From contig JABTUF010000007.1 in assembly GCA_015075645.1 (NCBI GenBank), forward strand, positions 1 to 64,000: a stretch of 64,000 nucleotides of DNA. Direction: 5' to 3'. Under the pieces are notes generated by a model that saw nothing but the letters and a program-made list of their open reading frames with translations, had not been told where the DNA came from and ran no database searches. This document shows, one piece after another, positions 1 to 11,109 of this stretch; position 1 is the first letter of the stretch, and every line of letters begins with the position of its first letter. The position numbers and the translations under genes were made by a program. This DNA is from Burkholderiales bacterium (GTDB lineage Bacteria > Pseudomonadota > Gammaproteobacteria > Burkholderiales > Casimicrobiaceae).

Positions 1-129
1 GCCTTGATCTGCCGGTACAGCGGCTGGAATGCGGGCGATTTGCCCGGCGGCTGCTGGCGTGGGAGTGCGGCTGTTTTCATGAGGCCGGCGATTTTTAGCA
101 CAATGCGTGCGTCGCGTCCAGTTAAGATA

Positions 130-183
130 TCTTATATAAGACATAAGACCGGTTTGACACGCTCCCGGCCGCGTGGCTATGAT
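130..183 (+). promoter_or_regulatory. mdh promoter with a 12-bp palindromic operator
   Basis: A consensus sigma-70 promoter lies here: TTGACA at 154-159 and TATGAT at 178-183 with an 18-bp spacer, about 87 bp before the mdh start. Just upstream is a perfect 12-bp palindrome, TCTTATATAAGA (130-141), followed by a partial half-site (ATAAGAC). An AT-rich palindrome in such GC-rich DNA is a likely operator. The binding protein is not known; a GntR-type regulator of central metabolism is a guess. No complete gene is seen in bases 1-269. Confidence 0.65.
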
Positions 184-269
184 GCGCCGTTTTTTGGTGC
201 TGGCCGCCTTGCCCGCGCCGCGGCCGGTACGGCCGTTCCAGTCATCCGTCGAACTGCGGAGCCCATACG

Positions 270-1256
270 ATGAAAGCACCTGTCCGCGTAGCAGTCACCG
301 GCGCCGCCGGCCAGATCGGCTACAGCCTCCTGTTCCGGATCGCCGCCGGAGAGATGCTCGGCGCCGACCAGCCGGTGATCCTCCAGCTCCTGGAGATCCC
401 AAACGAGAAGGCGCAGAAGGCCCTGACAGGCGTGATGATGGAACTGGACGACTGCGCCTTTCCGCTGCTGGCAGGCATGGTCGCCACCGACGATGCCAAG
501 GTGGCATTCAGGGACGCCGACATCGCCCTTCTGGTCGGCGCGCGGCCCCGCGGCCCAGGCATGGAACGCAAGGACCTCCTGATGGAGAACGCCAAGATCT
601 TCGTCGGACAGGGGCGTGCACTGGACGCATCGGCCAGTCGCGGGGTCAAGGTGCTGGTGGTGGGCAATCCGGCGAACACCAATGCGTACATCGCGATGAA
701 GATGGCGCCCGGACTCGCGCCCGCCAATTTCACCGCGATGATGCGTCTGGATCACAACCGCGCCATCTCCCAGGCCGCCGCCAGGGTCAAGCGCCCGGTG
801 GGCGGCATTACCAGGGTCACCATCTGGGGCAACCACTCCGCCACCCAGTACCCGGACCTGTTTCAGGCCGAGTGCGAGGGCAGGAAAGTCTGGGACCTGA
901 TCAAGGACCAGGCCTGGCTGGAGAAGGACTTCATCCCCACGGTGCAGAAGCGCGGCGCGGCGATCATCGATGCCCGCGGCCTGTCCTCCGCGGCGAGCGC
1001 CGCCAACGCGGCGATCGACCACGTGCGCGACTGGGTGCTCGGGTCGCACGGCAAGTGGGTGACGATGGGCATCCCCTCGGACGGCAGCTACGGCATCCCG
1101 AAGGACGTGATCTACGGCTTCCCGGTCACGACGGCGAACGGCGCGTACACCCTCGTCGGCGACCTCCCGATCGACGAGTTCTCGCGCGAACGCATGAACC
1201 TGACGCTGAAGGAACTGGAGGAGGAGCGCGCGGGCGTGGCCTCGCTCCTCGGCTGA
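270..1256 (+). CDS. mdh: Malate dehydrogenase (NAD-dependent)
   Basis: This cytosolic TCA-cycle enzyme interconverts malate and oxaloacetate with NAD. The 328-residue length is normal for the family. The Rossmann dinucleotide motif GAAGQIG is at residues 11-17. The substrate-binding and catalytic stretch LDHNRA and the WGNHS motif follow, with the catalytic His near residue 189. The ATG at 270 places the Rossmann strand at the right distance from the N-terminus. It is the first gene after a strong promoter and lies 22 bp before prpB in the same direction. Oxaloacetate is the co-substrate of methylcitrate synthase, so pairing mdh with prpBCD makes metabolic sense. Confidence 0.96.
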   Translation: MKAPVRVAVTGAAGQIGYSLLFRIAAGEMLGADQPVILQLLEIPNEKAQKALTGVMMELDDCAFPLLAGMVATDDAKVAFRDADIALLVGARPRGPGMERKDLLMENAKIFVGQGRALDASASRGVKVLVVGNPANTNAYIAMKMAPGLAPANFTAMMRLDHNRAISQAAARVKRPVGGITRVTIWGNHSATQYPDLFQAECEGRKVWDLIKDQAWLEKDFIPTVQKRGAAIIDARGLSSAASAANAAIDHVRDWVLGSHGKWVTMGIPSDGSYGIPKDVIYGFPVTTANGAYTLVGDLPIDEFSRERMNLTLKELEEERAGVASLLG

Positions 1257-1278
1257 CGGTGGACGGACAGGTCGCGGC

Positions 1279-2160
1279 ATGAGCCCCGGGCGCCGATGGA
1301 AAGAGGCGATGCGCGACGAGGCGCCGTTGCAGGTGCCCGGCGCGATCTGCGCGTACCACGCGATCCTCGCGCAGAAGAGCGGCTTTCGCGCGCTCTACCT
1401 GTCCGGCGGCGGGGTGGCGGCCGGATCGCTCGGGATGCCCGACCTCGGCATCTCGAACCTCGACGACGTGCTGGTCGACGTTCGCCGCATCACCGACGTC
1501 TGCGCGCTCCCGCTCCTCGTCGACGTCGACACCGGCTTCGGAGCCTCCGCGTTCAACATCGCGCGCACCGTCCGCTCGCTCGAGAAGGCCGGCGCCGCGG
1601 CGATGCACATCGAGGACCAGGTCGGGGCGAAGCGCTGCGGCCACCGGCCCGGCAAGGCGATCGTCGCGAAGGAGGAGATGGCCGATCGCGTGAAGGCGGC
1701 GGTCGACGCCCGCACCGACCCGTCGTTCGGCATCATGGCGCGCACCGACGCGCTCGCGGTCGAGGGCCTCGAAGCGGCGATCGACCGCGCCTGCGCCTGC
1801 GTCGAGGCCGGCGCCGACATGATCTTCCCCGAGGCGATGACCGAACTCGCGATGTACCGCCGGTTCGTCGACGCGGTGAAGGTGCCGGTGCTCGCCAACA
1901 TCACCGAGTTCGGCGCGACGCCGCTCTTCACCGTCGAGGAACTCGCGGGCGCGGGCGTCGCGATCGCGCTCTACCCGCTGTCGGCCTTCCGCGCGATGAA
2001 CAAGGCCGCGCTCGACGTCTACCGCCACCTGCGCGCCGACGGCACGCAGCGCGCCGTCGTCGACACGATGCAGACACGCGCGGAGCTCTACGAATACCTC
2101 GGCTACCACGACTACGAGCACAAGCTCGACGCGCTGTTCGCGGCGAAGGCGGGGCGATGA
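1279..2160 (+). CDS. prpB: 2-methylisocitrate lyase
   Basis: It cleaves 2-methylisocitrate to pyruvate and succinate, the last step of the methylcitrate cycle for propionyl-CoA disposal. The protein has 293 residues and the isocitrate-lyase/PEP-mutase TIM-barrel fold. The signature KRCGHRPGK contains the catalytic Cys near residue 120. The metal-binding stretch DVDTGFG and the HIEDQ motif are also present. The KRCGHRP form, rather than the KKCGH of isocitrate lyase, and the short length favour PrpB. The ATG at 1279 follows mdh closely. A hairpin-rich repeat array separates it from prpC. Confidence 0.94.
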   Translation: MSPGRRWKEAMRDEAPLQVPGAICAYHAILAQKSGFRALYLSGGGVAAGSLGMPDLGISNLDDVLVDVRRITDVCALPLLVDVDTGFGASAFNIARTVRSLEKAGAAAMHIEDQVGAKRCGHRPGKAIVAKEEMADRVKAAVDARTDPSFGIMARTDALAVEGLEAAIDRACACVEAGADMIFPEAMTELAMYRRFVDAVKVPVLANITEFGATPLFTVEELAGAGVAIALYPLSAFRAMNKAALDVYRHLRADGTQRAVVDTMQTRAELYEYLGYHDYEHKLDALFAAKAGR

Positions 2161-2198
2161 GCGCTTGCCGTTGCGACCCGGCGCGCGGGCCCCGTTCC

Positions 2199-2428
2199 GT
2201 CGGGCTGAAGCCCGACCTACGGCGAGCGGTCGTGGGTCGGCCTTCAGGCCGACGCGCGCCCTCGGTGGGTCGGGCTTCAGCCCGACGCGCGCCCTCGGTG
2301 GGTCGGCCTTCAGGCCGACGCGCGCCCTTCGTAGGTCGGCCTTCAGCCCGACGCGCGCCCTTCGTAGGTCGGCCTTCAGGCCGACACCCTGCCCGATGGA
2401 ACGACAACCCGTCGGGCTGAACCTCGAC
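2199..2428. repeat. Array of 18-bp hairpins at exact 33-bp spacing
   Basis: The prpB-prpC spacer holds palindromes of the form GTCGGSCTTCAGSCCGAC. One in inverted sense (GTCGGGCTGAAGCCCGAC) is at 2199-2216. Five more start at 2236, 2269, 2302, 2335 and 2368, exactly 33 bp apart. A degenerate one is at 2411-2428. The 15-bp linkers resemble GCGCGCCCTTCGTAG. Stems differ by compensated changes (GGC/GCC versus GGG/CCC), as in REP/BIME-like elements. Each unit can form a GC-rich hairpin in the transcript and could stabilise prpB mRNA or limit prpC expression. That role is inferred. Confidence 0.9.
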
Positions 2429-2439
2429 CCACGATCCCC

Positions 2440-3591
2440 ATGAGCGAAGTCGCCGTCACTCCGAAACCCAAGAAATCGGTCGCGCTCTCCGGCGTGCCGG
2501 CCGGCAACACCGCGCTCTGCACGGTCGGGCGCGCGGGCAACGACCTCTCGTACCGCGGCTACGACATCCTCGACATCGCCGACACGAGCGAGTTCGAGGA
2601 GATCGCCTGGCTCCTCATCCACGGCAACCTCCCCAACCGGGCGGAACTGGAGAGCTACAAGCGCAAGCTCCGGTCGCTGCGCGGACTGCCGACGCCGGTG
2701 CGCGCGGTGCTCGAGGCCCTGCCCGCCGGCGCGCATCCGATGGACGTGATGAGGACCGGCTGCTCGGCGCTAGGCTGCACGCTGCCGGAGAAGGACGACC
2801 ACCACGATCCGGGCGCCCGCGACATCGCCGACCGGCTGGTCGCCTCGTTCGGCTCGATGCTGCTCTACTGGTACCACTGGTCGCACAACGGGCGGCGCGT
2901 CGAGGTCGAGACCGACGACGACTCGGTAGGCGGCCATTTCCTGCACCTTTTGCACGGCACGAAGCCGCCCGAGTCGTGGGTGAAGGCGATGCACACCTCG
3001 CTCAATCTGTACGCCGAGCACGAGTTCAACGCCTCGACCTTCGCGGCACGCGTCATCGCCGGGACCGGCTCGGACCTCTATTCGTGCATCACCGGCGCGA
3101 TCGGCGCGCTGCGCGGCCCGAAGCACGGCGGCGCGAACGAGGTCGCGTTCGACGTGCAGAACCGCTACGTCACTCCCGACGAGGCGGAGGCCGACGTGCG
3201 GCGGCGCGTCGAGGCGAAGCAGGTCATCATCGGCTTCGGCCACCCGGTCTACACGATCGCCGATCCGCGCAACAAGGTCATCAAGGAAGTCGCGCGCCGG
3301 CTCTCGGAGGCGTCGCGCAACACCAAGCTCTTCCGCATCGCCGATCGCCTGGAAACGGTGATGTGGGACGCGAAGCGCATGTTCCCGAACCTCGACTGGT
3401 ACTCGGCCGTGAGCTACCACATGATGGGCGTGCCGACCGCCATGTTCACGCCGCTCTTCGTGATGGCGCGCACGACCGGATGGTCGGCGCACGTGATCGA
3501 GCAGCGCAACGACGGCAAGATCATCCGCCCGTCCGCGAACTACACCGGCCCGGACGACCGGCCCTTCGTCCCGATTGGAGAACGTCCATGA
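2440..3591 (+). CDS. prpC: 2-methylcitrate synthase
   Basis: It condenses propionyl-CoA with oxaloacetate to 2-methylcitrate. The 383 residues match the short citrate-synthase type used for PrpC, without the N-terminal extension of hexameric GltA. Family features include the GPKHGGANE stretch with an active-site His, the GFGHPVY motif with a second catalytic His, and the C-terminal arginine-containing RPSANYTGP segment. The ATG at 2440 follows the hairpin array. The TGA stop overlaps the next ATG (ATGA at 3588-3591), so the lysozyme-inhibitor-like gene is probably translationally coupled. Confidence 0.94.
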   Translation: MSEVAVTPKPKKSVALSGVPAGNTALCTVGRAGNDLSYRGYDILDIADTSEFEEIAWLLIHGNLPNRAELESYKRKLRSLRGLPTPVRAVLEALPAGAHPMDVMRTGCSALGCTLPEKDDHHDPGARDIADRLVASFGSMLLYWYHWSHNGRRVEVETDDDSVGGHFLHLLHGTKPPESWVKAMHTSLNLYAEHEFNASTFAARVIAGTGSDLYSCITGAIGALRGPKHGGANEVAFDVQNRYVTPDEAEADVRRRVEAKQVIIGFGHPVYTIADPRNKVIKEVARRLSEASRNTKLFRIADRLETVMWDAKRMFPNLDWYSAVSYHMMGVPTAMFTPLFVMARTTGWSAHVIEQRNDGKIIRPSANYTGPDDRPFVPIGERP

Positions 3592-3944
3592 GCCCGCTGC
3601 GACCGTTCGCCCTCGTCCTCGCCGCCTGCGCCGCCGCAGCGCCCCTCCCCGCGCTGGCGTTGAACGCCAATCCGCACGCGAGCGCCTTCGTCGTGCTCTA
3701 CCAGTGCGACGGCGGCGACTGGCTGGCCGTCGGCTACCCGGCGCCGTTCGCGGCGGCGCACGAGCCGCCCGCGCGCGTGTCGTGGAACGGCTCGACCGTC
3801 CTGATGTCGCAGGCCGCGTCCGGATCGGGCGCCCGCTACGTCAGCCGCGACGCCGACCTCGAATGGCGGATCAAGGGCCGCGAAGGCGCGATGTCGCGCC
3901 TCTCCGATCGCGCGGTACTGCTCACCCACTGCCGCGAAGGCTGA
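3588..3944 (+). CDS. Secreted MliC-family lysozyme-inhibitor-like protein
   Basis: This 118-residue protein has an N-terminal signal peptide (hydrophobic to about residue 24, ending ALA). The mature part has the MliC-type pattern: VLYQCDGG, then SGARYVS, then LEWRIKG and a C-terminal THC. The Cys pair would be joined in the periplasm. MliC/PliC proteins inhibit C-type lysozyme at the outer membrane or in the periplasm. No lipobox is visible, so a soluble periplasmic form is likelier. It overlaps prpC by four bases inside the methylcitrate operon, where a lysozyme inhibitor has no obvious metabolic role. The family call rests on short motifs. Confidence 0.7.
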   Translation: MSPLRPFALVLAACAAAAPLPALALNANPHASAFVVLYQCDGGDWLAVGYPAPFAAAHEPPARVSWNGSTVLMSQAASGSGARYVSRDADLEWRIKGREGAMSRLSDRAVLLTHCREG

Positions 3945-3952
3945 TCCCGCCT

Positions 3953-4022
3953 TCTGTCCTCTGTCCTCTGTCCTCTGTCCTCTGTCCTCTGTCCTCTGTC
4001 CTCTGTCCTCTGTCTTCTGACT
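3953..4022. repeat. Heptanucleotide microsatellite (TCTGTCC)n before prpD
   Basis: Eight perfect head-to-tail copies of TCTGTCC occupy 3953-4008. Degenerate copies (TCTGTCT, TCTGACT, CCTGACT) continue to about 4029. The tract starts 9 bp after the stop of the preceding gene and ends just before the prpD start at 4040, so it contains the leader and ribosome-binding region of prpD. No normal Shine-Dalgarno sequence is visible. Copy-number change by slippage would alter spacing but no reading frame. Confidence 0.92.
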
Positions 4023-4039
4023 CCTGACTCCCGCCGCGC

Positions 4040-5494
4040 ATGTCCGCCACCATCAGCAACGTCCGCCCGAAGCCCGACCAGGTGCTGGTCGACATCGTCG
4101 ACTACGTCACGAAGAAGAAGATCAGGAGCGACCTCGCCTACGAGACCGCCCGGTACTGCCTGATCGACACGCTCGGCTGCGGTTTCGAGGCGCTCGAGTA
4201 CCCGGCCTGCACCAAGCTCCTCGGCCCGATCGTGCCGGGCACCGTGGTCCCGAACGGCGCGAAGGTTCCCGGCACGCCGCACCAGTTGGACCCGGTGCAG
4301 GCGGCGTTCAACCTGGGCGCGATGGTCCGCTGGCTCGACTTCAACGACACGTGGCTCGCGGCCGAGTGGGGCCACCCGTCCGACAACCTGGGCGGCATCC
4401 TGATGACCGCCGACTGGCTGTCGCGCAACGCGGTGGCCGCCGGCCGGAAGCCGCTCACGATGCGCGACGTGCTGACCGCGATGATCCGGGCGCACGAGAT
4501 CCAGGGTTGCATCGCGCTCGAGAACTCGTTCAACAAGGTCGGCCTCGACCACGTCGTGCTGGTGAAGGTCGCCTCGACCGCGGTGGTCGCCGCGATGATG
4601 GGGCTCACGCGCGACGAGATCATCAACGCGGTGTCGCTCGCGTTCGTAGACGGCCAGGCGCTGCGCACCTACCGGCACGCGCCCAACACCGGATCGCGCA
4701 AGAGCTGGGCCGCGGGCGACGCGACCTCGCGCGCGGTGCGGCTCGCGCTCGTCGCGAAGACCGGCGAGATGGGCTATCCGTCGGTGCTGACCGCGAAGAC
4801 CTGGGGCTTCTACGACGTCTCGTTCAGGGGGCAGCCGTTCCGGTTCCAGCGGCCCTACGCGAGCTACGTGATGGAGAACGTGCTGTTCAAGATCAGCTAC
4901 CCGGCCGAGTTCCACTCGCAGACCGCGGTCGAGGCGGCGATGACGCTCCACGCGGAACTCGCGCTGCTCGGCAAGTCGGCCGACGACGTGAAGAAGGTCA
5001 CGATCCGCACGCACGAGGCGTGCATCCGGATCATCGACAAGAAGGGCCCGCTCGACAACCCGGCCGACCGCGACCACTGCATCCAGTACATGGTCGCGGT
5101 GCCGCTCATCTTCGGCCGGCTGACCGCCGCCGACTACGAGGACCGCGTCGCCGCCGATCCGCGCATCGACGCGCTGCGCGCGAAGATCGTCTGCGTCGAG
5201 GATCCGCGCTTCACGAAGGACTACCACGACCCGGACAAGCGCTCGATCGCCAACGCGCTCACCGTCGAACTGAAGGACGGCACGAAGCTCCGCGAGGTCG
5301 TCGTCGAGTATCCGATCGGCCACAAGCGCCGGCGCAAGGACGGCATTCCGCTCCTCGTCGAGAAGTTCAAGCTGAACCTCGCCCGCGTGTTCCCGGCGAA
5401 GCAGATCGCCGCGATCCTCGACGCGAGCCTCGACCAGCAGAAGCTCGAGGCGATGCCGGTCCACGAGTACGTCGACCTGATGGTTCGCCCGTGA
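4040..5494 (+). CDS. prpD: 2-methylcitrate dehydratase
   Basis: It dehydrates 2-methylcitrate to 2-methylaconitate in the methylcitrate cycle. The 484 residues match PrpD of the MmgE/PrpD family. Family-like features include the N-terminal helix with YETARYCLIDTLGC, the conserved LDFNDTWL motif near residue 100, and the SYPAEFHSQTAVEAA segment in the C-terminal half. With PrpD present, the AcnD/PrpF route is not needed; neither acnD nor prpF is seen here. Rehydration can be done by the aconitase encoded downstream. Its TGA overlaps the GTG of the next gene. Confidence 0.94.
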   Translation: MSATISNVRPKPDQVLVDIVDYVTKKKIRSDLAYETARYCLIDTLGCGFEALEYPACTKLLGPIVPGTVVPNGAKVPGTPHQLDPVQAAFNLGAMVRWLDFNDTWLAAEWGHPSDNLGGILMTADWLSRNAVAAGRKPLTMRDVLTAMIRAHEIQGCIALENSFNKVGLDHVVLVKVASTAVVAAMMGLTRDEIINAVSLAFVDGQALRTYRHAPNTGSRKSWAAGDATSRAVRLALVAKTGEMGYPSVLTAKTWGFYDVSFRGQPFRFQRPYASYVMENVLFKISYPAEFHSQTAVEAAMTLHAELALLGKSADDVKKVTIRTHEACIRIIDKKGPLDNPADRDHCIQYMVAVPLIFGRLTAADYEDRVAADPRIDALRAKIVCVEDPRFTKDYHDPDKRSIANALTVELKDGTKLREVVVEYPIGHKRRRKDGIPLLVEKFKLNLARVFPAKQIAAILDASLDQQKLEAMPVHEYVDLMVRP

Positions 5495-6006
5495 CGCTCA
5501 AGCTGACCGCGCTCGTCGCCCTCGCGCTCGTCGCCTCCGCGTCGGCCGCCGCGCAGGACTACCCGAAGCTCAGGCCCGGCCTCTGGGAGGTGAGTTCGCG
5601 CGCCTCGACCCAGAAGAAGGACGACCCGCCGATGCGCACGACGATGTGCATCGACGACGCGACCGCGCGCACGATGTACCGATTCTCGCAGGGCATGATG
5701 GACGACATGTGCAGCAAGTTCGACGTCAAGCACAGCGGGAACCGCTATGTCAGCGAAGCCGTCTGCAAGCTCGGCGATTCGCGCATGGTGGCGCGCTCCA
5801 CGATGACGCTCGCCGGCGACAGCGCCTACACGATCGAGGGCTCGTCGACCTACGACCCGCCGTTCATGGGCATCCGGGAGGCCACGACGAAGGTCGAGGC
5901 GCGCCACGTGGGCCCCTGCAAGCCCGGACAGAAGCCCGGCGACATCACGACGCCGGGCGGCCAGACGATCAACCTCCACAACCTCGCGCCGGCGCCGAAG
6001 AAGTAG
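5491..6006 (+). CDS. Secreted DUF3617 family protein
   Basis: This 171-residue protein starts at GTG 5491, overlapping the prpD stop as GTGA. Residues 1 to about 20 are a signal peptide ending ASAAA. The mature N-terminus (YPKLRPGLWEVSS) is the hallmark opening of DUF3617. It contains several Cys residues (TTMCID, DDMCSKFD, EAVCKLG, VGPCKPG) suited to periplasmic disulfides. Its function is unknown. The operon position may only reflect co-transcription; nothing in the sequence suggests a catalytic role. Confidence 0.8.
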   Translation: MTLKLTALVALALVASASAAAQDYPKLRPGLWEVSSRASTQKKDDPPMRTTMCIDDATARTMYRFSQGMMDDMCSKFDVKHSGNRYVSEAVCKLGDSRMVARSTMTLAGDSAYTIEGSSTYDPPFMGIREATTKVEARHVGPCKPGQKPGDITTPGGQTINLHNLAPAPKK

Positions 6007-6034
6007 CGCGGCCGCGACTCCCGGAAGACCGACC

Positions 6035-8749
<2,715 letters not shown>

Positions 8750-8904
8750 CCGCCCGGCGGGCCGCGCCCCGGCCCGCGCCCGCGCCACCGCGCCGGCCGC
8801 GTTCGCGCACGCGGCCGGCGCGGTGCCTCGCGGCGTTCCCGGACTCCAACCCTTACTTCCAACGTGGCGACGAGGCCCGCGCCCTCGCCGCGAGGACCTC
8901 GCCC

Positions 8905-9795
8905 CTGACCGCCGTCGACCACCCGCTCCGCCGGGCGCTGCCGCTCTTCCTCGGCGCGGGACTCTGCTTCACCACGCTCGACACGATCGCCAAGTTCCTG
9001 GTGCGCGATCACGCGCTCCTCGTCGTCGTCTGGGCCCGCTACGCCGGGCAGATGGCGGCAGTGACGCCCTACGCGCGCCACCGCGTGGGACCCGGTTTCT
9101 GGCGTACGCGCAACCTGCGGATGCAACTCCTGCGCTCGGCGATGCTGCTCGCCGCGACGCTGTCGTTCTTCGGCGCGCTGCGCTACCTGCCGCTCGCCGA
9201 AGGCTCGGCGATCTCGTCGCTCGCGCCGGTCGTCGTCGTGTTCCTGTCGCCCTGGATCCTGGGCGAACGTCCCGGACGGGCGCGCGTCGCGGCGGCGCTC
9301 GTCGGTTTCGCCGGCGTGCTCCTGCTGCTGCGCCCAGGTTCGGCGGTTCTGCATCCGGCGGCACTGCTGCTGTTCGTGTCGGCGACCTGCAACGCGTTCT
9401 ACGCGATGCTGACGCGCAGGCTTCCCGGCGACAGCCCGTACACGACACTCTTCTACAGCGCGCTCGTCGGGACGATCGCGCTCACTCCGCTCCTCCCGTT
9501 CGTGGCGATCCCGACCGCGTGGTCGTGGACGAGCGCCGGACTGTTCGCGCTGCTCGGCGTCTTCGCGGGCTCCGGTCACGCGCTGCTGACGCGAGCGTTC
9601 CTGCGGGCGCCGGCGTCGCTGCTCGCGCCGTTCGGCTACCTGCAGATCGTCTGGGCGACTCTCTACGGCTTCCTGGTGTTCGACCAGTTCCCCGACGGCT
9701 GGTCGTTCACCGGCATGGCGGTGATCGTCGCCTCCGGCGTCGCGCTCGCGTGGCAGGAGCGCGTGCGCGCGAGTCATTCGGGGCGGCAGCGTTGA
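8905..9795 (+). CDS. EamA/DMT-family transporter, apparent CTG start
   Basis: This is a ten-helix drug/metabolite-transporter protein with two EamA repeats, about 296 residues. Hydrophobic segments run from residue 10 to near the C-terminus, and the SFFGALRYLPLAEGSAI segment is typical of helices 3 and 4 in this family. The frame has no ATG, GTG or TTG near the needed start. A CTG at 8905 with GAGGA at 8892-8896 is the best candidate; the next in-frame GTG (about 9001) would remove helix 1. Its TGA overlaps the TTG start of the next exporter. The substrate is unknown. Confidence 0.8.
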   Translation: MTAVDHPLRRALPLFLGAGLCFTTLDTIAKFLVRDHALLVVVWARYAGQMAAVTPYARHRVGPGFWRTRNLRMQLLRSAMLLAATLSFFGALRYLPLAEGSAISSLAPVVVVFLSPWILGERPGRARVAAALVGFAGVLLLLRPGSAVLHPAALLLFVSATCNAFYAMLTRRLPGDSPYTTLFYSALVGTIALTPLLPFVAIPTAWSWTSAGLFALLGVFAGSGHALLTRAFLRAPASLLAPFGYLQIVWATLYGFLVFDQFPDGWSFTGMAVIVASGVALAWQERVRASHSGRQR

Positions 9796-11006
9796 GCGTC
9801 GCGGCGCGCGGCGGCGCAAGGCTCACCGAGGCCGGGATCACCGTCCTCGTCGGCCTGTACCTGACGCTGCAGCCGATCTCGACCGATCTCTACCTCGCCT
9901 CGCTGCCCGGCCTCGCGGCGCGCTTCGACGCGCCCGCCTCGACCGTGCAGCTCACGCTGTCGCTGTTCATGGGCGGGTTCGGCGCGATGCAACTCGTCGC
10001 CGGTCCGATGACCGACCGCTACGGCCGCCGGCCGCTCCTCGTCGGCGCACTGGCCCTCTTCGTCGCGGCGAGCCTCGCCTGCGCGCTGAGTCCAGGCATG
10101 ACGGTGCTGATCGTGGCGCGCTTCGCTCAGGCGGTGGGCTGCTGCGCCGTCGTCGTGGTCGGACGCGCGATCGTGCGCGACGCGTTCGCGCCCGCCGCCG
10201 GCGCGCGCGTTCTGGCGCACGCGTCGTCGCTCCTCGCGATCTTCGCGATGGCGGGCCCGATCATCGGCAGCCTGCTCGAGGTCGCGTTCGGATTCCGCGG
10301 CGCCTTCGTCTTCATCGCCGCGGTCGGCGCAACGCTGCTGGCGATCACGGCGCGCGTGTTGCCCGAGACGCTCGAACGCCCGGACCTCCACGCGCTCGTC
10401 CCGCGCCGGGTGATCGCGGGCTACGTCGCGATCGCGCGATCGCCGGTGTTCCTCGCCCACACGGCGGCGGGTGCGGCGAGCTACGGAGGGCTCTTCGCGT
10501 TCATCTCCGGCTCGTCGTTCGTGCTGATCCGCGGACTCGGCGTGCCTCCCGGATGGTTCGGCGCGTGCTTCGCGGTCGCCGTCGCCGGCTACCTCGGCGG
10601 CACGATCGCGTGCCGACGTCTGCTGACACGAAACGGCCCGCCACGGACCATCCTCATCGGCGCGTCGATCGCGGCCGCGTCGGGCGCGACCGGCGCGGCG
10701 CTCTCGCTCGCCGGCGTCCACCATGTCGCAGCGGTGCTCGTGCCCGCGGTCGGCTACTTCTTCGGACACGGCATCGTGTTCCCCTGCGCGCAATCGGGTG
10801 CGACCGCGTCGTTCGCCGAGCGTGCGGGTGCGGCCGCCGGATTGTTCGGTGCGCTGGTGATGGCCGTCGCCGTCGCCGTCGGCACCTGGATCGGCGCGTC
10901 GTATGACGGCACGCCGATTCCGTTGATGGCGACGCTCGCCTGCGCCGCAGGCGCGACCCTCGCCAGCGCGCGGTTCGGCGTGATGCGCCACCCGGGGGAA
11001 ACCTGA
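9792..11006 (+). CDS. Bcr/CflA-type MFS multidrug exporter
   Basis: A 404-residue, twelve-helix major facilitator. The opening LQPISTDLYLASLP and the loop 2-3 motif DRYGRRPLL fit the Bcr/CflA drug-efflux subfamily, which exports compounds such as bicyclomycin or dipeptides by proton antiport. The start is TTG 9792, overlapping the upstream stop as TTGA, which suggests coupling to the EamA exporter. No later start preserves helix 1. The substrate cannot be read from the sequence. Confidence 0.82.
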   Translation: MSVAARGGARLTEAGITVLVGLYLTLQPISTDLYLASLPGLAARFDAPASTVQLTLSLFMGGFGAMQLVAGPMTDRYGRRPLLVGALALFVAASLACALSPGMTVLIVARFAQAVGCCAVVVVGRAIVRDAFAPAAGARVLAHASSLLAIFAMAGPIIGSLLEVAFGFRGAFVFIAAVGATLLAITARVLPETLERPDLHALVPRRVIAGYVAIARSPVFLAHTAAGAASYGGLFAFISGSSFVLIRGLGVPPGWFGACFAVAVAGYLGGTIACRRLLTRNGPPRTILIGASIAAASGATGAALSLAGVHHVAAVLVPAVGYFFGHGIVFPCAQSGATASFAERAGAAAGLFGALVMAVAVAVGTWIGASYDGTPIPLMATLACAAGATLASARFGVMRHPGET

Positions 11007-11109
11007 GTTCATGCTGCGCCGCACCATCCCATGGCGTATAATGGAGGCCTGCCGGCCCTTGCGCCCACGCGCCGCGGCAGACCCCACGAACACATCCAAG
11101 GAGCAGGAC

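Noticed and set aside
4..273. Short ORF upstream of mdh
   Set aside because: It runs through the consensus promoter and palindrome, has no ribosome site, and its product looks random.
2236..2385. CRISPR-like array (33-bp period)
   Set aside because: The repeats are palindromic along their length, and the 15-bp linkers are nearly identical rather than unique spacers. No cas gene is present.
2165..2443. ORF across the prpB-prpC spacer
   Set aside because: Its product consists only of translated hairpin repeats (Phe-Arg-Pro-Thr-Arg-Ala type).
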